From: Candidatus Fermentithermobacillaceae bacterium
Lineage (GTDB): Bacteria; Bacillota; Sulfobacillia; Fermentithermobacillales; Fermentithermobacillaceae
Length of the DNA: 64,000 bases
Reading direction: 5' to 3'
NCBI GenBank assembly: GCA_012842685.1
Contig: DUSI01000032.1
Location: 1 to 64,000 of the forward strand
Positions within the stretch are counted from its first letter, which is position 1. Every line of letters begins with the position of its first letter. The notes under the pieces were generated by a model. The model saw nothing but the letters and a program-made list of their open reading frames with translations, had not been told where the DNA came from and made no database searches. This document shows positions 51,113 through 60,020 of the stretch, piece by piece. Position numbers and translations under genes: made by a program.

Positions 51113-52276
51113 ATGAGGGTAGTCGCACTACATGACAAGCTGGTGGGCGAACGCCTGGCCATGCCCGTCCACGGCGACGGCGGACGCCTCATGCTTGCCA
51201 AAGGGATGAAGCTGACCCCCGCACTCATAGACTTGCTCCGCGCCCGCGGCTACACCCGGGTCGCAGTGGAGGACAGCCTGACCGCCGACGCGGAGATCGA
51301 CGCGTCCATCCAGGAAGAGACGCGCCAGATGACCATAAGAGTCATGGATACGGTAATGAAAAACATCTTGCGCGGCAGCCCCGGAGACATAAGACCCGTA
51401 AGAGAAGCAGTCGACGCGATTATCGAAGACCTCAGAAACAACCCCAAAGCCACCATAGGACTTTACTCACTTTGCGCCTTCGACGAGGAGACTTACACCC
51501 ACAGCATCAACGTGTGCATACTCAGCCTGTGCATCGCGGGAACTCTGGGATGGCCCGTCCACCGGCTGAAAGACTTGGGACTCGGCGCTCTTCTTCACGA
51601 CGTTGGGAAAGTGCTCATCCCCAAACACATCATAAACAAGCCTAGCCTTCTCACCGACGAAGAGTACCAGCTTGTCAAGACCCACCCCGCGAAAGGTTTT
51701 GAGCTCCTCCAGCAGTGCTACAACGTGGGGCCGGTTGTCGCCCATGCCGCACTGGACCACCACGAGAGGCTGGACGGTTCCGGGTACCCCAGGAGAATAA
51801 CGGGAAACAAGATAAGCGATTTCGGCCGCGTTGTGGCTGTGGCAGACGTCTATGAAGCCATGACCGCCAACAGGCCCCAGCGCAGGGCGGTATTGCCCGA
51901 GGCAGTGCAGGCGTTTCTCATGGAAAAACGCGGGAGCCTCTTTGACGGCGACATGGTGGAAGCCATGTTCGAGAGGATAGTCCTCTATCCTGCCGGCACC
52001 ATACTCTCTCTTTGGGGCGGGTACGTCGGAGTGGTCATAAAACAAGACCCGAGGGCCAACCACAGGCCGGTAGTAAGGATCGTAAGCGGGCCGGGCATAC
52101 ACAAGGCTACCGATGTGGCCCTATACGAACGCCCGGAGATGACAATAAACCTTGTCCTGGACGACTATCCTCCCGAGACCCGGAGACTGATAGCCGACCT
52201 GGGACCGCTCCCTGTGCCGGGCCCGGACCCTTGTCAGGGGAGGTTTCGTAAGGCAGAAACCTCGTCCCGGCGATAA
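51113..52276 (+). CDS. HD-GYP domain cyclic di-GMP phosphodiesterase
   Basis: 387 residues. The N-terminal 110 residues are an uncharacterised helical region (LAMPVHGDGGRLMLAKGMKL is the common N-terminal segment of such proteins). The HD-GYP domain follows, with LLHDVGK (His162-Asp163), HP at 191 and HHERLDGSGYP (216-226), then DVYEAMT. These residues hydrolyse c-di-GMP. A C-terminal PilZ-like or beta-barrel extension (about 290-360: GTILSLWGGYVGVVI) is typical of Bacillota HD-GYP proteins. No sensor domain is present. A hairpin follows the stop codon. Confidence 0.93.
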   Translation: MRVVALHDKLVGERLAMPVHGDGGRLMLAKGMKLTPALIDLLRARGYTRVAVEDSLTADAEIDASIQEETRQMTIRVMDTVMKNILRGSPGDIRPVREAVDAIIEDLRNNPKATIGLYSLCAFDEETYTHSINVCILSLCIAGTLGWPVHRLKDLGLGALLHDVGKVLIPKHIINKPSLLTDEEYQLVKTHPAKGFELLQQCYNVGPVVAHAALDHHERLDGSGYPRRITGNKISDFGRVVAVADVYEAMTANRPQRRAVLPEAVQAFLMEKRGSLFDGDMVEAMFERIVLYPAGTILSLWGGYVGVVIKQDPRANHRPVVRIVSGPGIHKATDVALYERPEMTINLVLDDYPPETRRLIADLGPLPVPGPDPCQGRFRKAETSSRR

Positions 52277-52298
52277 GTCGATCTTAACGCGCCACCCG

Positions 52299-52339
52299 GC
52301 GGCTTTCAGGCTTCCGCTCTTCCGGGCGCCTAAAGCCGC
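52299..52339. terminator. Hairpin between HD-GYP and kbl
   Basis: GCGGCTTT (52299-52306) and AAAGCCGC (52332-52339) with inner AGGC/GCCT pairing. It sits between convergent genes and could end transcripts from either side; T tracts are short. Confidence 0.45.
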
Positions 52340-52351
52340 TTGGCCTTGCGG

Positions 52352-53533
52352 CTACTTGATAACTCCGAGAGCCTTGCCGACGGCTTCGAATTTCTCGAGC
52401 GCGAAATCCAGGTCGCTCTTTTCGTGGGCCGCCGACAGCATGCAGCGGATGCGCGCCTTGCCTCTCGGGACCGTCGGATATGTAATACCCGAAGCGAAGA
52501 TCCCTTCTTCGTAAAGCCGCTTGGAGAACTCGCCCGCTATCTTTTCGTCGCCCAGCATGACGGGGGTTATCGGGGTCTGGGTCTTGCCCGTGTCAAACCC
52601 GATCTTCTTTAGGCCCTCCTGGAAGTAACGGGCGTTGTCCCAGAGCTTCCTAACCAGCGCGTCGGACTTAAGGAGCACGTCTACGGCGGCTATGGCCGCA
52701 GCCGTGTCGGGAGGTGTAAGGCCCGTGCTGAACAGGAACGGCCTGCCTCTCTGTTTGAGGTAGTCGATCAGGACCTCTTCTCCTGTCACATATCCTCCCA
52801 TGACGCCGAAAGCCTTGGAAAGGGTGCCGACTTCGATGTCAACCCTGCCCTCAAGCTTGAAGTAGTTGACGATCCCGCGGCCGCTGTCCCCCAGGACTCC
52901 CTCACCGTGGGCGTCGTCTACCATGACCATGGCTCCGAACTCATCGGCGACATCGCATATCTCCGGAAGCGGAGCTATGTCTCCGTCCATGCTGAAGACA
53001 CCGTCGGTCACGATCAGCATGCGGCGGGCACTATCCTTATGCTCCAAGATCTTGGCCCTGAGATCTTCTACGTCGTTGTGGGCGTATCTCACCACTTGCG
53101 CCTTGGAGAGCCTGCAGCCGTCGATGATGCTTGCGTGGTTGAGCTCGTCTGAGAAGATCACGTCGCCCTGTCCGGTGATGGTTGGGATCACTACGGTATT
53201 GGCGGTGAAACCTGCCTGGACGACAATGCACGCCGGGGCGTGTTTGAACTCGGCGAGCTTTTTCTCGAGGGCTATGTGGAGCTCCTGGGTACCCGAGATC
53301 GTGCGAACGGCGCCCGGACCGACTCCCCATTCGTCAATGGCCTTCTTGGCGGCTTCCTTGAGCTCGGGCATGTTGGCAAGTCCCAGGTAGTTGTTGGAGC
53401 AGAGGTTTAGGACTTTCCTGCCGTCGACCACAAACCAGGCGCCCTGGGGCCCGCTTATGGTCCGGATGTGGTTGTAAAGCCCTGCCTCCTTGAGGTTCTT
53501 AATCTCCTCACGTAGGAAATCCAGTTTAGACAT
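52352..53533 (-). CDS. kbl: Glycine C-acetyltransferase (2-amino-3-ketobutyrate CoA ligase)
   Basis: 393 residues, alpha-oxoamine synthase family. [12 protein letters not shown] near the N-terminus, [25 protein letters not shown] and PLP lysine in [13 protein letters not shown] are present. Converts 2-amino-3-ketobutyrate and CoA to glycine and acetyl-CoA. The start ATG 53533 overlaps the tdh stop by one nt (TAATG), so the pair is translationally coupled and threonine catabolism is the clear role. Confidence 0.96.
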   Translation of the reverse strand: MSKLDFLREEIKNLKEAGLYNHIRTISGPQGAWFVVDGRKVLNLCSNNYLGLANMPELKEAAKKAIDEWGVGPGAVRTISGTQELHIALEKKLAEFKHAPACIVVQAGFTANTVVIPTITGQGDVIFSDELNHASIIDGCRLSKAQVVRYAHNDVEDLRAKILEHKDSARRMLIVTDGVFSMDGDIAPLPEICDVADEFGAMVMVDDAHGEGVLGDSGRGIVNYFKLEGRVDIEVGTLSKAFGVMGGYVTGEEVLIDYLKQRGRPFLFSTGLTPPDTAAAIAAVDVLLKSDALVRKLWDNARYFQEGLKKIGFDTGKTQTPITPVMLGDEKIAGEFSKRLYEEGIFASGITYPTVPRGKARIRCMLSAAHEKSDLDFALEKFEAVGKALGVIK

Positions 53534-54618
53534 TATTTCAACCCCTCCGGATAAAGGATAACCTTACCGCAGTTTCCTTCAGTCATGAGGTCCATCCCTC
53601 GCGCAAAGTCGGCAAGGTCCAGGTGGTGAGTGATGATGGGTTCTACATTGAGCTTGCCCGAACGCAAGAGCTCTCGGGTCATAACCCAGGTATCCCACAT
53701 GCGGCGTCCGGTAATCCCCTGCAGGGTGACTCCGCGCATCACGATATCGTCGGAGAAATTGACGGTAAGCGGCCTGGACGGAAGGCCCAAGAGGGCTATG
53801 CGTCCTCCGGGTCTTACGACCTTCACCATCTGCTGGTAAACAGGCGCCGCTCCGGCCATCTCCAGCACCACGTCGACGCCCACTCCTTTGGTGGCGTCCA
53901 GGATGGCCTGGACGGGATCGTCCTTGAGGCTGTTTATGACCAGGTCGGCCCCCATGGCCCGAGCCAGCTCGAGCCTGTACTCATTGATGTCGCAGGCGAC
54001 CACCCAGGTCCCGCCTACGGCCTTTGCCACCGCAACGGACATGAGTCCTATGGGGCCGCATCCAAAGACGGCGAAAGTCTTTCCGCGGGTTTCGCCCGCC
54101 ATGACCGTGTGGACCGCGTTTCCGAGGGGCTCCTGGACCGACGCGACATGAGGCGGGATCGACGGGTCGTTATACCAGAGATTCTCCTCGGGGACCACAG
54201 CGTACTCGGCGAAGACGCCATCGGTGTCTACCCCGAGAATCCGGGTATTCTGGCAAACGTGTTTTTCGCCCAACATGCACTGGACGCAGAGGCCGCAGAC
54301 GATGTGAGTTTCGGCGGATACGTAGTCGCCCACTTTGGCCTTGAGGCAGCCGCTTCCGAGCTCGACCACTTCTCCGGCAAACTCATGCCCCATTATCCTG
54401 GGGGGCTTTATCCGGTTTTGTGCCCACTCATTCCACACGTAGATATGATGGTCGGTGCCGCAAATGGATGTAGCCTTGATCTTCACGAGGACCTCGCCCG
54501 GCCCCGGTTTCGGCACGGGGATATCCACCAAGACAGCACCGGGAGCAGGATCCTTCTTGAGAACGGCTCTCAACTCAACATCCTCCCTCTCCAATACGAC
54601 TGCGCGCAGGCCGCTCAT
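53533..54618 (-). CDS. tdh: L-threonine 3-dehydrogenase
   Basis: 361 residues, zinc-dependent medium-chain dehydrogenase. Catalytic zinc motifs [10 protein letters not shown] and GHEFAGEV, the structural zinc Cys cluster [15 protein letters not shown], and the NAD-binding [15 protein letters not shown] are all present. It oxidises threonine to 2-amino-3-ketobutyrate for Kbl. The N-terminus has about 20 extra residues before [19 protein letters not shown] 54618 has only a weak ribosome site (GCGAGG). Confidence 0.93.
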   Translation of the reverse strand: MSGLRAVVLEREDVELRAVLKKDPAPGAVLVDIPVPKPGPGEVLVKIKATSICGTDHHIYVWNEWAQNRIKPPRIMGHEFAGEVVELGSGCLKAKVGDYVSAETHIVCGLCVQCMLGEKHVCQNTRILGVDTDGVFAEYAVVPEENLWYNDPSIPPHVASVQEPLGNAVHTVMAGETRGKTFAVFGCGPIGLMSVAVAKAVGGTWVVACDINEYRLELARAMGADLVINSLKDDPVQAILDATKGVGVDVVLEMAGAAPVYQQMVKVVRPGGRIALLGLPSRPLTVNFSDDIVMRGVTLQGITGRRMWDTWVMTRELLRSGKLNVEPIITHHLDLADFARGMDLMTEGNCGKVILYPEGLK

Positions 54619-54748
54619 GGCCTCGCCGGGCCACCAGTTTTTGCATTCTGGTTTTCGACATAGGATCCCCGGACTCCTCCGGATGGAAACACTTGGGAGC
54701 CCTGCGCCCGGTCCCCCGGACCTGAATCCCTCCGCCAGCCTCTCCCTG

Positions 54749-56131
54749 TCAATCCGAAGTCTTCCGGATGATCCGGCCTCCCCAGCCGATGGCCCAGACC
54801 GTGCCCAAGGCGTCCTTCCAGAACTTCACTTCCAGATCCTGCCCGTTAATGTGGACGGTCCCCACAGAGTCGCTATCGCGCCGCACTTCGTACTCGTCCT
54901 TGTCCACGGACGCCATCAGCTTATTGCCCCTCTGGAACAGCTTGAAAGTGGAACCTTCCCCTGACTTGAACGTGCCGGTGTAGAGCGGGATCATCTCTAC
55001 CGGCCAGTCTTCCTTCTTGTAGACGCTCCTCGGAGTCTCGACAGGAAGCCCCATGAGGAGGTTCACGGCAGCCAGGAAAGCCCGGGACGACGGGGTACCC
55101 GTGAGGTTCGAGAGCACCGCGACGGCAAGGTCTTTTTCAGGGACGAAACCTACGTGGGACGCCACACCCCTCAGGCTCCCACTGTGTTCTATGAGGGATA
55201 CGCCGTGGTAATTGTGGAGCAGGACAAAACCGTAACCGTAATAGCGATCGCGGGAATATTGTGCGTGAGGATAGACCATGGCCTCCACTCCGGAGGGCGA
55301 CAGGATCCGCCTTCCGTTGAACTCTCCTTTGCCCAGGTACATCCTCAGGTAGTTGGCCAGGTCGAGGACGGTCGACTTAAGCCACCCGCAGGCCGTGAGC
55401 GGCGGAGCGACCTGCCAGTACCGTTTGTGCTTCACTTCGTCATCTTCCTTGATGTAAAGCGAGGTTACGTCATCGAACTTCTCGAGGTCGCTGAGGTCGT
55501 ACATGCTCCTCTTCATGTCGAGGGGCATGAGCACGTTCTCCCTCATGTAGTCCTCGAACCTCTGGCCGGTGACCTTCTCGATTATGGCTCCCAGGAGGCC
55601 GTAGGAGTCGTTGGAGTAGCTCAGGTACCGGCCCGGCTCGCCCAGGACTTCGTAGTCGGCCGTCCTGATGTAGTCGATGAGCTGGTCGTAAGTGTCTATC
55701 CTCGGGAAAGACTCATCGTTTGACTCTTCTCCGTTTTCCTTCGGGGTGTTCCCGCGGATGGAGTAGTTGAGCGAAGGTAGGGGCGGTATCCCCGCGGTGT
55801 GGGTCATGAGGTGGTGGATGGTGACCCTTTCGCCACCCCGACCCGGCAGGTCGAAACCGGGAAGGTACTTCTTTACGGGGTCGTGGGGAGAAAGCTTCCC
55901 CGCTTCGGCAAGCTGCATAATGGCGAGACACGTGAAGGACTTGGACACAGACGCCACTCCGAAAATCGTCTCAGGGGTTACGGGCTCGCCCGTCTCCAGG
56001 TCCTTCACGCCGAACCCGCGGGCATATACGACTTCCCCCTTGGACACCACTGCGACTGCCATCCCCGGCGCCTTTGTCTCTTCGAGAAAATCTTTCATGA
56101 AACGTTCAAATTCGGCTTCGAAATGTTTCAT
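54749..56131 (-). CDS. Serine beta-lactamase-family hydrolase (class C/PBP4*-like)
   Basis: 460 residues. SxxK nucleophile SVSKS (about 66-70), Tyr-Ser-Asn triad block YLSYSNDSYG and HSG at EHSGSLRG are all present. A C-terminal lipocalin-like strand domain (about 360-460: YTGTFKSGEGSTFKLF) follows, as in DD-peptidase-like and esterase members of the S12 family. No signal peptide, so it is probably cytosolic. GGAGGAG precedes ATG 56131 by 5 nt. Substrate (D-amino peptide or ester) unknown. Confidence 0.88.
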   Translation of the reverse strand: MKHFEAEFERFMKDFLEETKAPGMAVAVVSKGEVVYARGFGVKDLETGEPVTPETIFGVASVSKSFTCLAIMQLAEAGKLSPHDPVKKYLPGFDLPGRGGERVTIHHLMTHTAGIPPLPSLNYSIRGNTPKENGEESNDESFPRIDTYDQLIDYIRTADYEVLGEPGRYLSYSNDSYGLLGAIIEKVTGQRFEDYMRENVLMPLDMKRSMYDLSDLEKFDDVTSLYIKEDDEVKHKRYWQVAPPLTACGWLKSTVLDLANYLRMYLGKGEFNGRRILSPSGVEAMVYPHAQYSRDRYYGYGFVLLHNYHGVSLIEHSGSLRGVASHVGFVPEKDLAVAVLSNLTGTPSSRAFLAAVNLLMGLPVETPRSVYKKEDWPVEMIPLYTGTFKSGEGSTFKLFQRGNKLMASVDKDEYEVRRDSDSVGTVHINGQDLEVKFWKDALGTVWAIGWGGRIIRKTSD

Positions 56132-56275
56132 TGGGCTCCTCCTCAACTCGTGTCCGGTTGTCTATTTTTCGGCCGCGTCGCCCCGCCCGAAGCTCCGGGA
56201 CCGGCAGCCAATCCTTCACGTTCTTCTTTACGATAACCGGGAGTTCCTGCGGGGGAGTCCAGTTTTCTTGGGGAT

Positions 56276-58912
56276 CTACACAAGGGACGAGGGGCCCTCG
56301 CGGAAAAGGGCCAGCGCGTAATTGATGACGCGGAGTAGTGAGATTCTCCTGAGCTCGAAAGCGCCGATATCCCTAAACAGGGTGGCAGGCTTTGAGTTGA
56401 CCTCAATGAGCCAGGGCTTGCCCGTTCTGTCTATCCCCAGGTCTACCGAAACCTCGCCGCCCCTCCCCGAGGCCTTTTCGAGGAGGCGCGGGATCGTGCT
56501 TGAAAGGCGCCTTATCTCGGCCTTTATTTCCTCCGACCTCCCGGGCAGAGCCGCCTCCAGGATCTCTCCTGTCCTGCGGTGGACCTCTATCCCAGGGACC
56601 ACAAAACCCTCGGCCTCGGGGTTCGCCCGGACCACCATACCGGTCCTGAGCCACACTCCCGCCCCGCCCTTCTGGTATATAACCCGCACCTCGAAGGCGC
56701 TTCCGGCCCCTGCGGGAAGGGGCGCGAGATCTATACCTTCTTGGATGATGTATTCGGGTCCGGTCCCGCCACCGGCCTCAGTCCCGCTTTCGGGCGCCCT
56801 GAGGACACCGGTGAGGAATCTGAGCAGCCCGTCCCGCCCGGACACCTCATCCACTCTGGGAGGGACACCTTTCTCGCGCCTTGTGACGCGGAAGGAAGAT
56901 CCCAGGTTTTCTACAAGGATAAGCCCCTTCGTGCCCGTGCCGAAGCGCGGTTTCAAGAAAGACCTGGGGCAGGACGAAGCGAAACGCACGGCATCCAGAG
57001 GCTTCAGGACGGGCTCGGTCTGGGGGAGATGCCGCCCGACTCCGGGTGCCTCCGATAAGACCTCGTAGGCCCTCAGCTTGTCCCTGCAGATCTCCACGAA
57101 GGGGAGAGAGTTTAGGAATATCGTCTGGGGAAAAGCCCGGGCAAACTCGAGCGTCAAATCCTTACGCTCCTGCGCGACGGGAGGTATGTAACGGTCGTAT
57201 ACCACGTCGGGCACGGGGACGGTCTCCTCCACCCAGCCGCGGCGGTCCCTGTAGGTAAAGCCCCTGATCACTCCGTCTGATATGGCCGGCGCTCCGGCCT
57301 CTCCCGAGAGAAACTCGGGGAAAAACACGTAGACCATAAGGCCCATCTCGGCGCCCATCCTCACCATGTGCCTAAAGCGGTCGGTTTCTACGCCGAACCT
57401 ACCGCCCTTTGAGAGCTTGGGCGCCATGATCCCGATGACCGGACCTATGCGCAGGCATTTTCCTCCCGGTCGCGGCGAAGCCCTGAATATCCCATCCTCA
57501 GAAAGCGCCAGGATGCGAGCGGCCTCTCGGTTCGGCCTAACGAGGACGCCGGGCGCCCACGCGGTACCCGGTCCGTCGAAATCTTCCGCTTCCAGCGGGT
57601 CAGGAGGCAAGAGGTCCTCCGGAGCGAGCCTCACGCTCTTAGAACCGGCGGTCAGGATGACGCCTGTCCGCCGGTCTCGTGGGGCTACGCTCAGACGGCT
57701 TCCTACGGTCACACATGGAGGGCAGGGCGAGGGAACATAGAGCCCCCAGCTCGCCCGGAAGTCCTGTTCGAAGGCCTCGCGGGGAGAGGAAAGGTCCTCC
57801 GGGCCGAGGCCCATCTCCTCGCGGAAGAAAGCCTTGTCCGCGTGGTAATAGGCCCGCTGACGGCGGTAGAGCTCTTCCAGCCTCGCGGCCCAGCCCCGGG
57901 GCAAGTCGCCGCCGGGCGAGCTTCCCGGAGAAAACCCGGAGGCTCCCGGTAGTTCACTCAGATCGCCCGCGGACACACAGGTCTCGTTGTACTTTTCGAT
58001 TTCCCGGGATACGGTCTCGCAGAGGATTTTCATGGCCCGAGGGTCCCCGAGGAGGCTGGGCGCAGCCGTATATTCGAAAGTGCCGTCGCCTAGATCGCGG
58101 TAAGAGCCCAGAAGCCCCTCTCCAGAACCGGTCCTTTCCCTCGCTTCGTGGGGCGGGGCAAACATCATCCCCAGTATAGCGAGAGACCCATCCAGTACCC
58201 TGAGGAGCGAAGACGTAGGTTTCCCCCGGAACACGAACCGGGTCGAAAGAGGCATCTCCCTGCGGGGGTAGGGAGACGATATCCACAAGAACTCCGGCGG
58301 GGCGCATGCCCCGGAAAAGCAGCCCTCCCCCTCTTCCGGGGGGACCATCTCCCCTTCGGGAGTCAGCAATACGTGGAAAAACCTGCTCAGAGTCCTACCG
58401 CTCTGGGGATCCACGGCTATATACTCCGCCCTGGCGCCCAGGAAACGCACGGGGGTCCTCGGCGTAAGTCTCGGAGCAACTCCCGGACATACGGGCCTCA
58501 CATCCAGGACCCAGGGTCCGCCCCGCCCGAAACCGATGGTGGCCTCCGCCCAATCGAGCCCGAGGGCGTAGGCGGCCCGCACGGCCAGAGAAACGGCTTC
58601 TCCGGCCTGTCCTCCGGGGGTCTCGCCGCCTTTCAAGAGAAGCTGCCCGCCGAGACCGGCTACCTGGACGCGCGCAGTACCCGTAACCGGGAGGATCTCC
58701 ATGAAGAAGTCCTCACTGCCACCGGCTTCAGGGGATCCGGCCACCCGCTTGGAAAGGGCTTTCGCTTCTCCCAGGTCATCGGCAACCGTCTCTAGGCCCC
58801 CGGTATCAACGTGGAGCACAGGAAATCTTGTGGCCGGGCCGGGGACAATTACCCGGGGTGACGGGATGAGGTTAAGGCCCAGTATCCGGAGCACAAGCTC
58901 TTTCTGCTGCAT
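56276..58912 (-). CDS. YheC/D-type ATP-grasp fused to amidoligase-like domain
   Basis: 878 residues in three parts. (1) 1-140: an ATP-grasp C-half remnant (LAVRAAYALGLDWAEATIG, PWVLDVRPVCP). (2) 157-311: a COOH-NH2 amidoligase type 2-like region (FLGARAEYIAVDPQSGRTLS, LLRVLDGSLAILG, GSYRDLGDGTFEYTAAPS); the usual GADPE is GARAE and the acid near ELRP is missing, so this domain may be inactive. (3) about 440-878: YheC/D ATP-grasp with VVYDRYIPP, FLKPRFGTGTKGLILVE and IEVNSKPATL. YheC/D proteins are linked to the spore coat. The start is ATG 58912, two nt after the GTPase stop; it has no own RBS, so it is translated by coupling. Confidence 0.72.
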   Translation of the reverse strand: MQQKELVLRILGLNLIPSPRVIVPGPATRFPVLHVDTGGLETVADDLGEAKALSKRVAGSPEAGGSEDFFMEILPVTGTARVQVAGLGGQLLLKGGETPGGQAGEAVSLAVRAAYALGLDWAEATIGFGRGGPWVLDVRPVCPGVAPRLTPRTPVRFLGARAEYIAVDPQSGRTLSRFFHVLLTPEGEMVPPEEGEGCFSGACAPPEFLWISSPYPRREMPLSTRFVFRGKPTSSLLRVLDGSLAILGMMFAPPHEARERTGSGEGLLGSYRDLGDGTFEYTAAPSLLGDPRAMKILCETVSREIEKYNETCVSAGDLSELPGASGFSPGSSPGGDLPRGWAARLEELYRRQRAYYHADKAFFREEMGLGPEDLSSPREAFEQDFRASWGLYVPSPCPPCVTVGSRLSVAPRDRRTGVILTAGSKSVRLAPEDLLPPDPLEAEDFDGPGTAWAPGVLVRPNREAARILALSEDGIFRASPRPGGKCLRIGPVIGIMAPKLSKGGRFGVETDRFRHMVRMGAEMGLMVYVFFPEFLSGEAGAPAISDGVIRGFTYRDRRGWVEETVPVPDVVYDRYIPPVAQERKDLTLEFARAFPQTIFLNSLPFVEICRDKLRAYEVLSEAPGVGRHLPQTEPVLKPLDAVRFASSCPRSFLKPRFGTGTKGLILVENLGSSFRVTRREKGVPPRVDEVSGRDGLLRFLTGVLRAPESGTEAGGGTGPEYIIQEGIDLAPLPAGAGSAFEVRVIYQKGGAGVWLRTGMVVRANPEAEGFVVPGIEVHRRTGEILEAALPGRSEEIKAEIRRLSSTIPRLLEKASGRGGEVSVDLGIDRTGKPWLIEVNSKPATLFRDIGAFELRRISLLRVINYALALFREGPSSLV

Positions 58913-58914
58913 GG

Positions 58915-59892
58915 CTACGTGTAGAAGGCAATGACGTCGCCGTCTTTCAACACGTGGTCGCGGGGCACCATCTGGCCGTCGAACACGTCTTTCCCCCACA
59001 CCCTCGCGTACTTGAGCGTCTCGGCGATCTCCTTGTGTACCTCACGCGCGGCATCGATCACCGTCGTGCCCCTAGGGAGTATGAACGGCTGGGAGAAATC
59101 GGGTTTCTTCCCAGGAGGCCTGGTATAGACCCTTATCTTCTCTAAGACATCGAAGAAAACCTTGGACAGGACTAAATCGAGCCCCTCGCCGGTGAGGGCC
59201 GAACAGGGCACTATGTCCAGCTTGTCTCCTATTATCTCCCGCAATAGCTCTATCCGTTCGCCGGCGCCAGGCAGATCGCACTTGTTCGCCGCGCATATGG
59301 CTTTTTTCTCTTTGAAGTTCCTCTCGCCTTCGTTCTTTATGAAGACGTTGTTCTCTTCCATGAAGGCAAGCAGGTTCTCCGCGTGGTCGAGGACGTCGTC
59401 GTCGCCCGCGTCAAGGACTATGAGAAGCCCGTCGGACATCCTGAGCATGGCCCAGACCCAAGACTGGGATGTCTCAGGCGCTATGGGAGGCATGTCGATG
59501 AGCTGGAGCTGGACGTTCTCCCACTGGGCCATCCCGCATAGCGGCATCCGGGTCGTAAATGGGTAATCGGCCACCTCGGGCTCGGCACGGGAAGTCGCCT
59601 TGAGCACGGAAGACTTTCCCGAGTTGGGAGGACCGACCAGAACTATCTGACCCGCGCCTTCCTTTTCAATGCGGTAGAAATCCTTCCGTTTGGGTCCCTT
59701 TGAGCCGGCCTTCATCGCTTCCCGGAGCCTGGCCATGCGGCGCTTTATGTCCGCCTGCATCTTCTCGGTCCCCTTGTGCTTGGGGATGGTGGCCAACATC
59801 TCCTCTAGGGCGGCCAGCTTCTCCTCATCGGTGACGGCCTGCCGGTACCGTTCTTCCGCGGCCAGATACTGAGGTCCCAAATTAGCGGGCAA
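58915..59892 (-). CDS. DRG/Obg-like GTPase with C-terminal TGS domain
   Basis: 325 residues. A helical N-terminus (1-75) precedes the GTPase domain: G1 GPPNSGKSS (87-95), G2/G3 region VADYPFTTRM and DMPPIAPE (replacing DxxG), G4 NKCD and G5 CSALTGEG. Residues about 245-325 form a TGS domain (ILPRGTTVIDAAREVHKEI). DRG/Obg-type factors act on ribosomes or RNA. The start is TTG 59892 with the strong site GGAGGTG 8 nt upstream. It leads the amidoligase gene with a 2-nt gap. Confidence 0.88.
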   Translation of the reverse strand: MPANLGPQYLAAEERYRQAVTDEEKLAALEEMLATIPKHKGTEKMQADIKRRMARLREAMKAGSKGPKRKDFYRIEKEGAGQIVLVGPPNSGKSSVLKATSRAEPEVADYPFTTRMPLCGMAQWENVQLQLIDMPPIAPETSQSWVWAMLRMSDGLLIVLDAGDDDVLDHAENLLAFMEENNVFIKNEGERNFKEKKAICAANKCDLPGAGERIELLREIIGDKLDIVPCSALTGEGLDLVLSKVFFDVLEKIRVYTRPPGKKPDFSQPFILPRGTTVIDAAREVHKEIAETLKYARVWGKDVFDGQMVPRDHVLKDGDVIAFYT

Positions 59893-60020
59893 GGGCCTTC
59901 ACCTCCGAGAGATGCTGCTTTCAAGGCAAAAGTCCAATAATATGGTACGGACAAAGACCGGGTAAGGCAACCAGGGTAAGAGACGGGCATCCCCAGGGTA
60001 GGGGGTCCCGGAGGGCCTTT

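Noticed and set aside
59893-60020. CAGGGTA-like repeats between addA and the GTPase gene
   Set aside because: Only three loosely similar short stretches; not regular enough to call a repeat.
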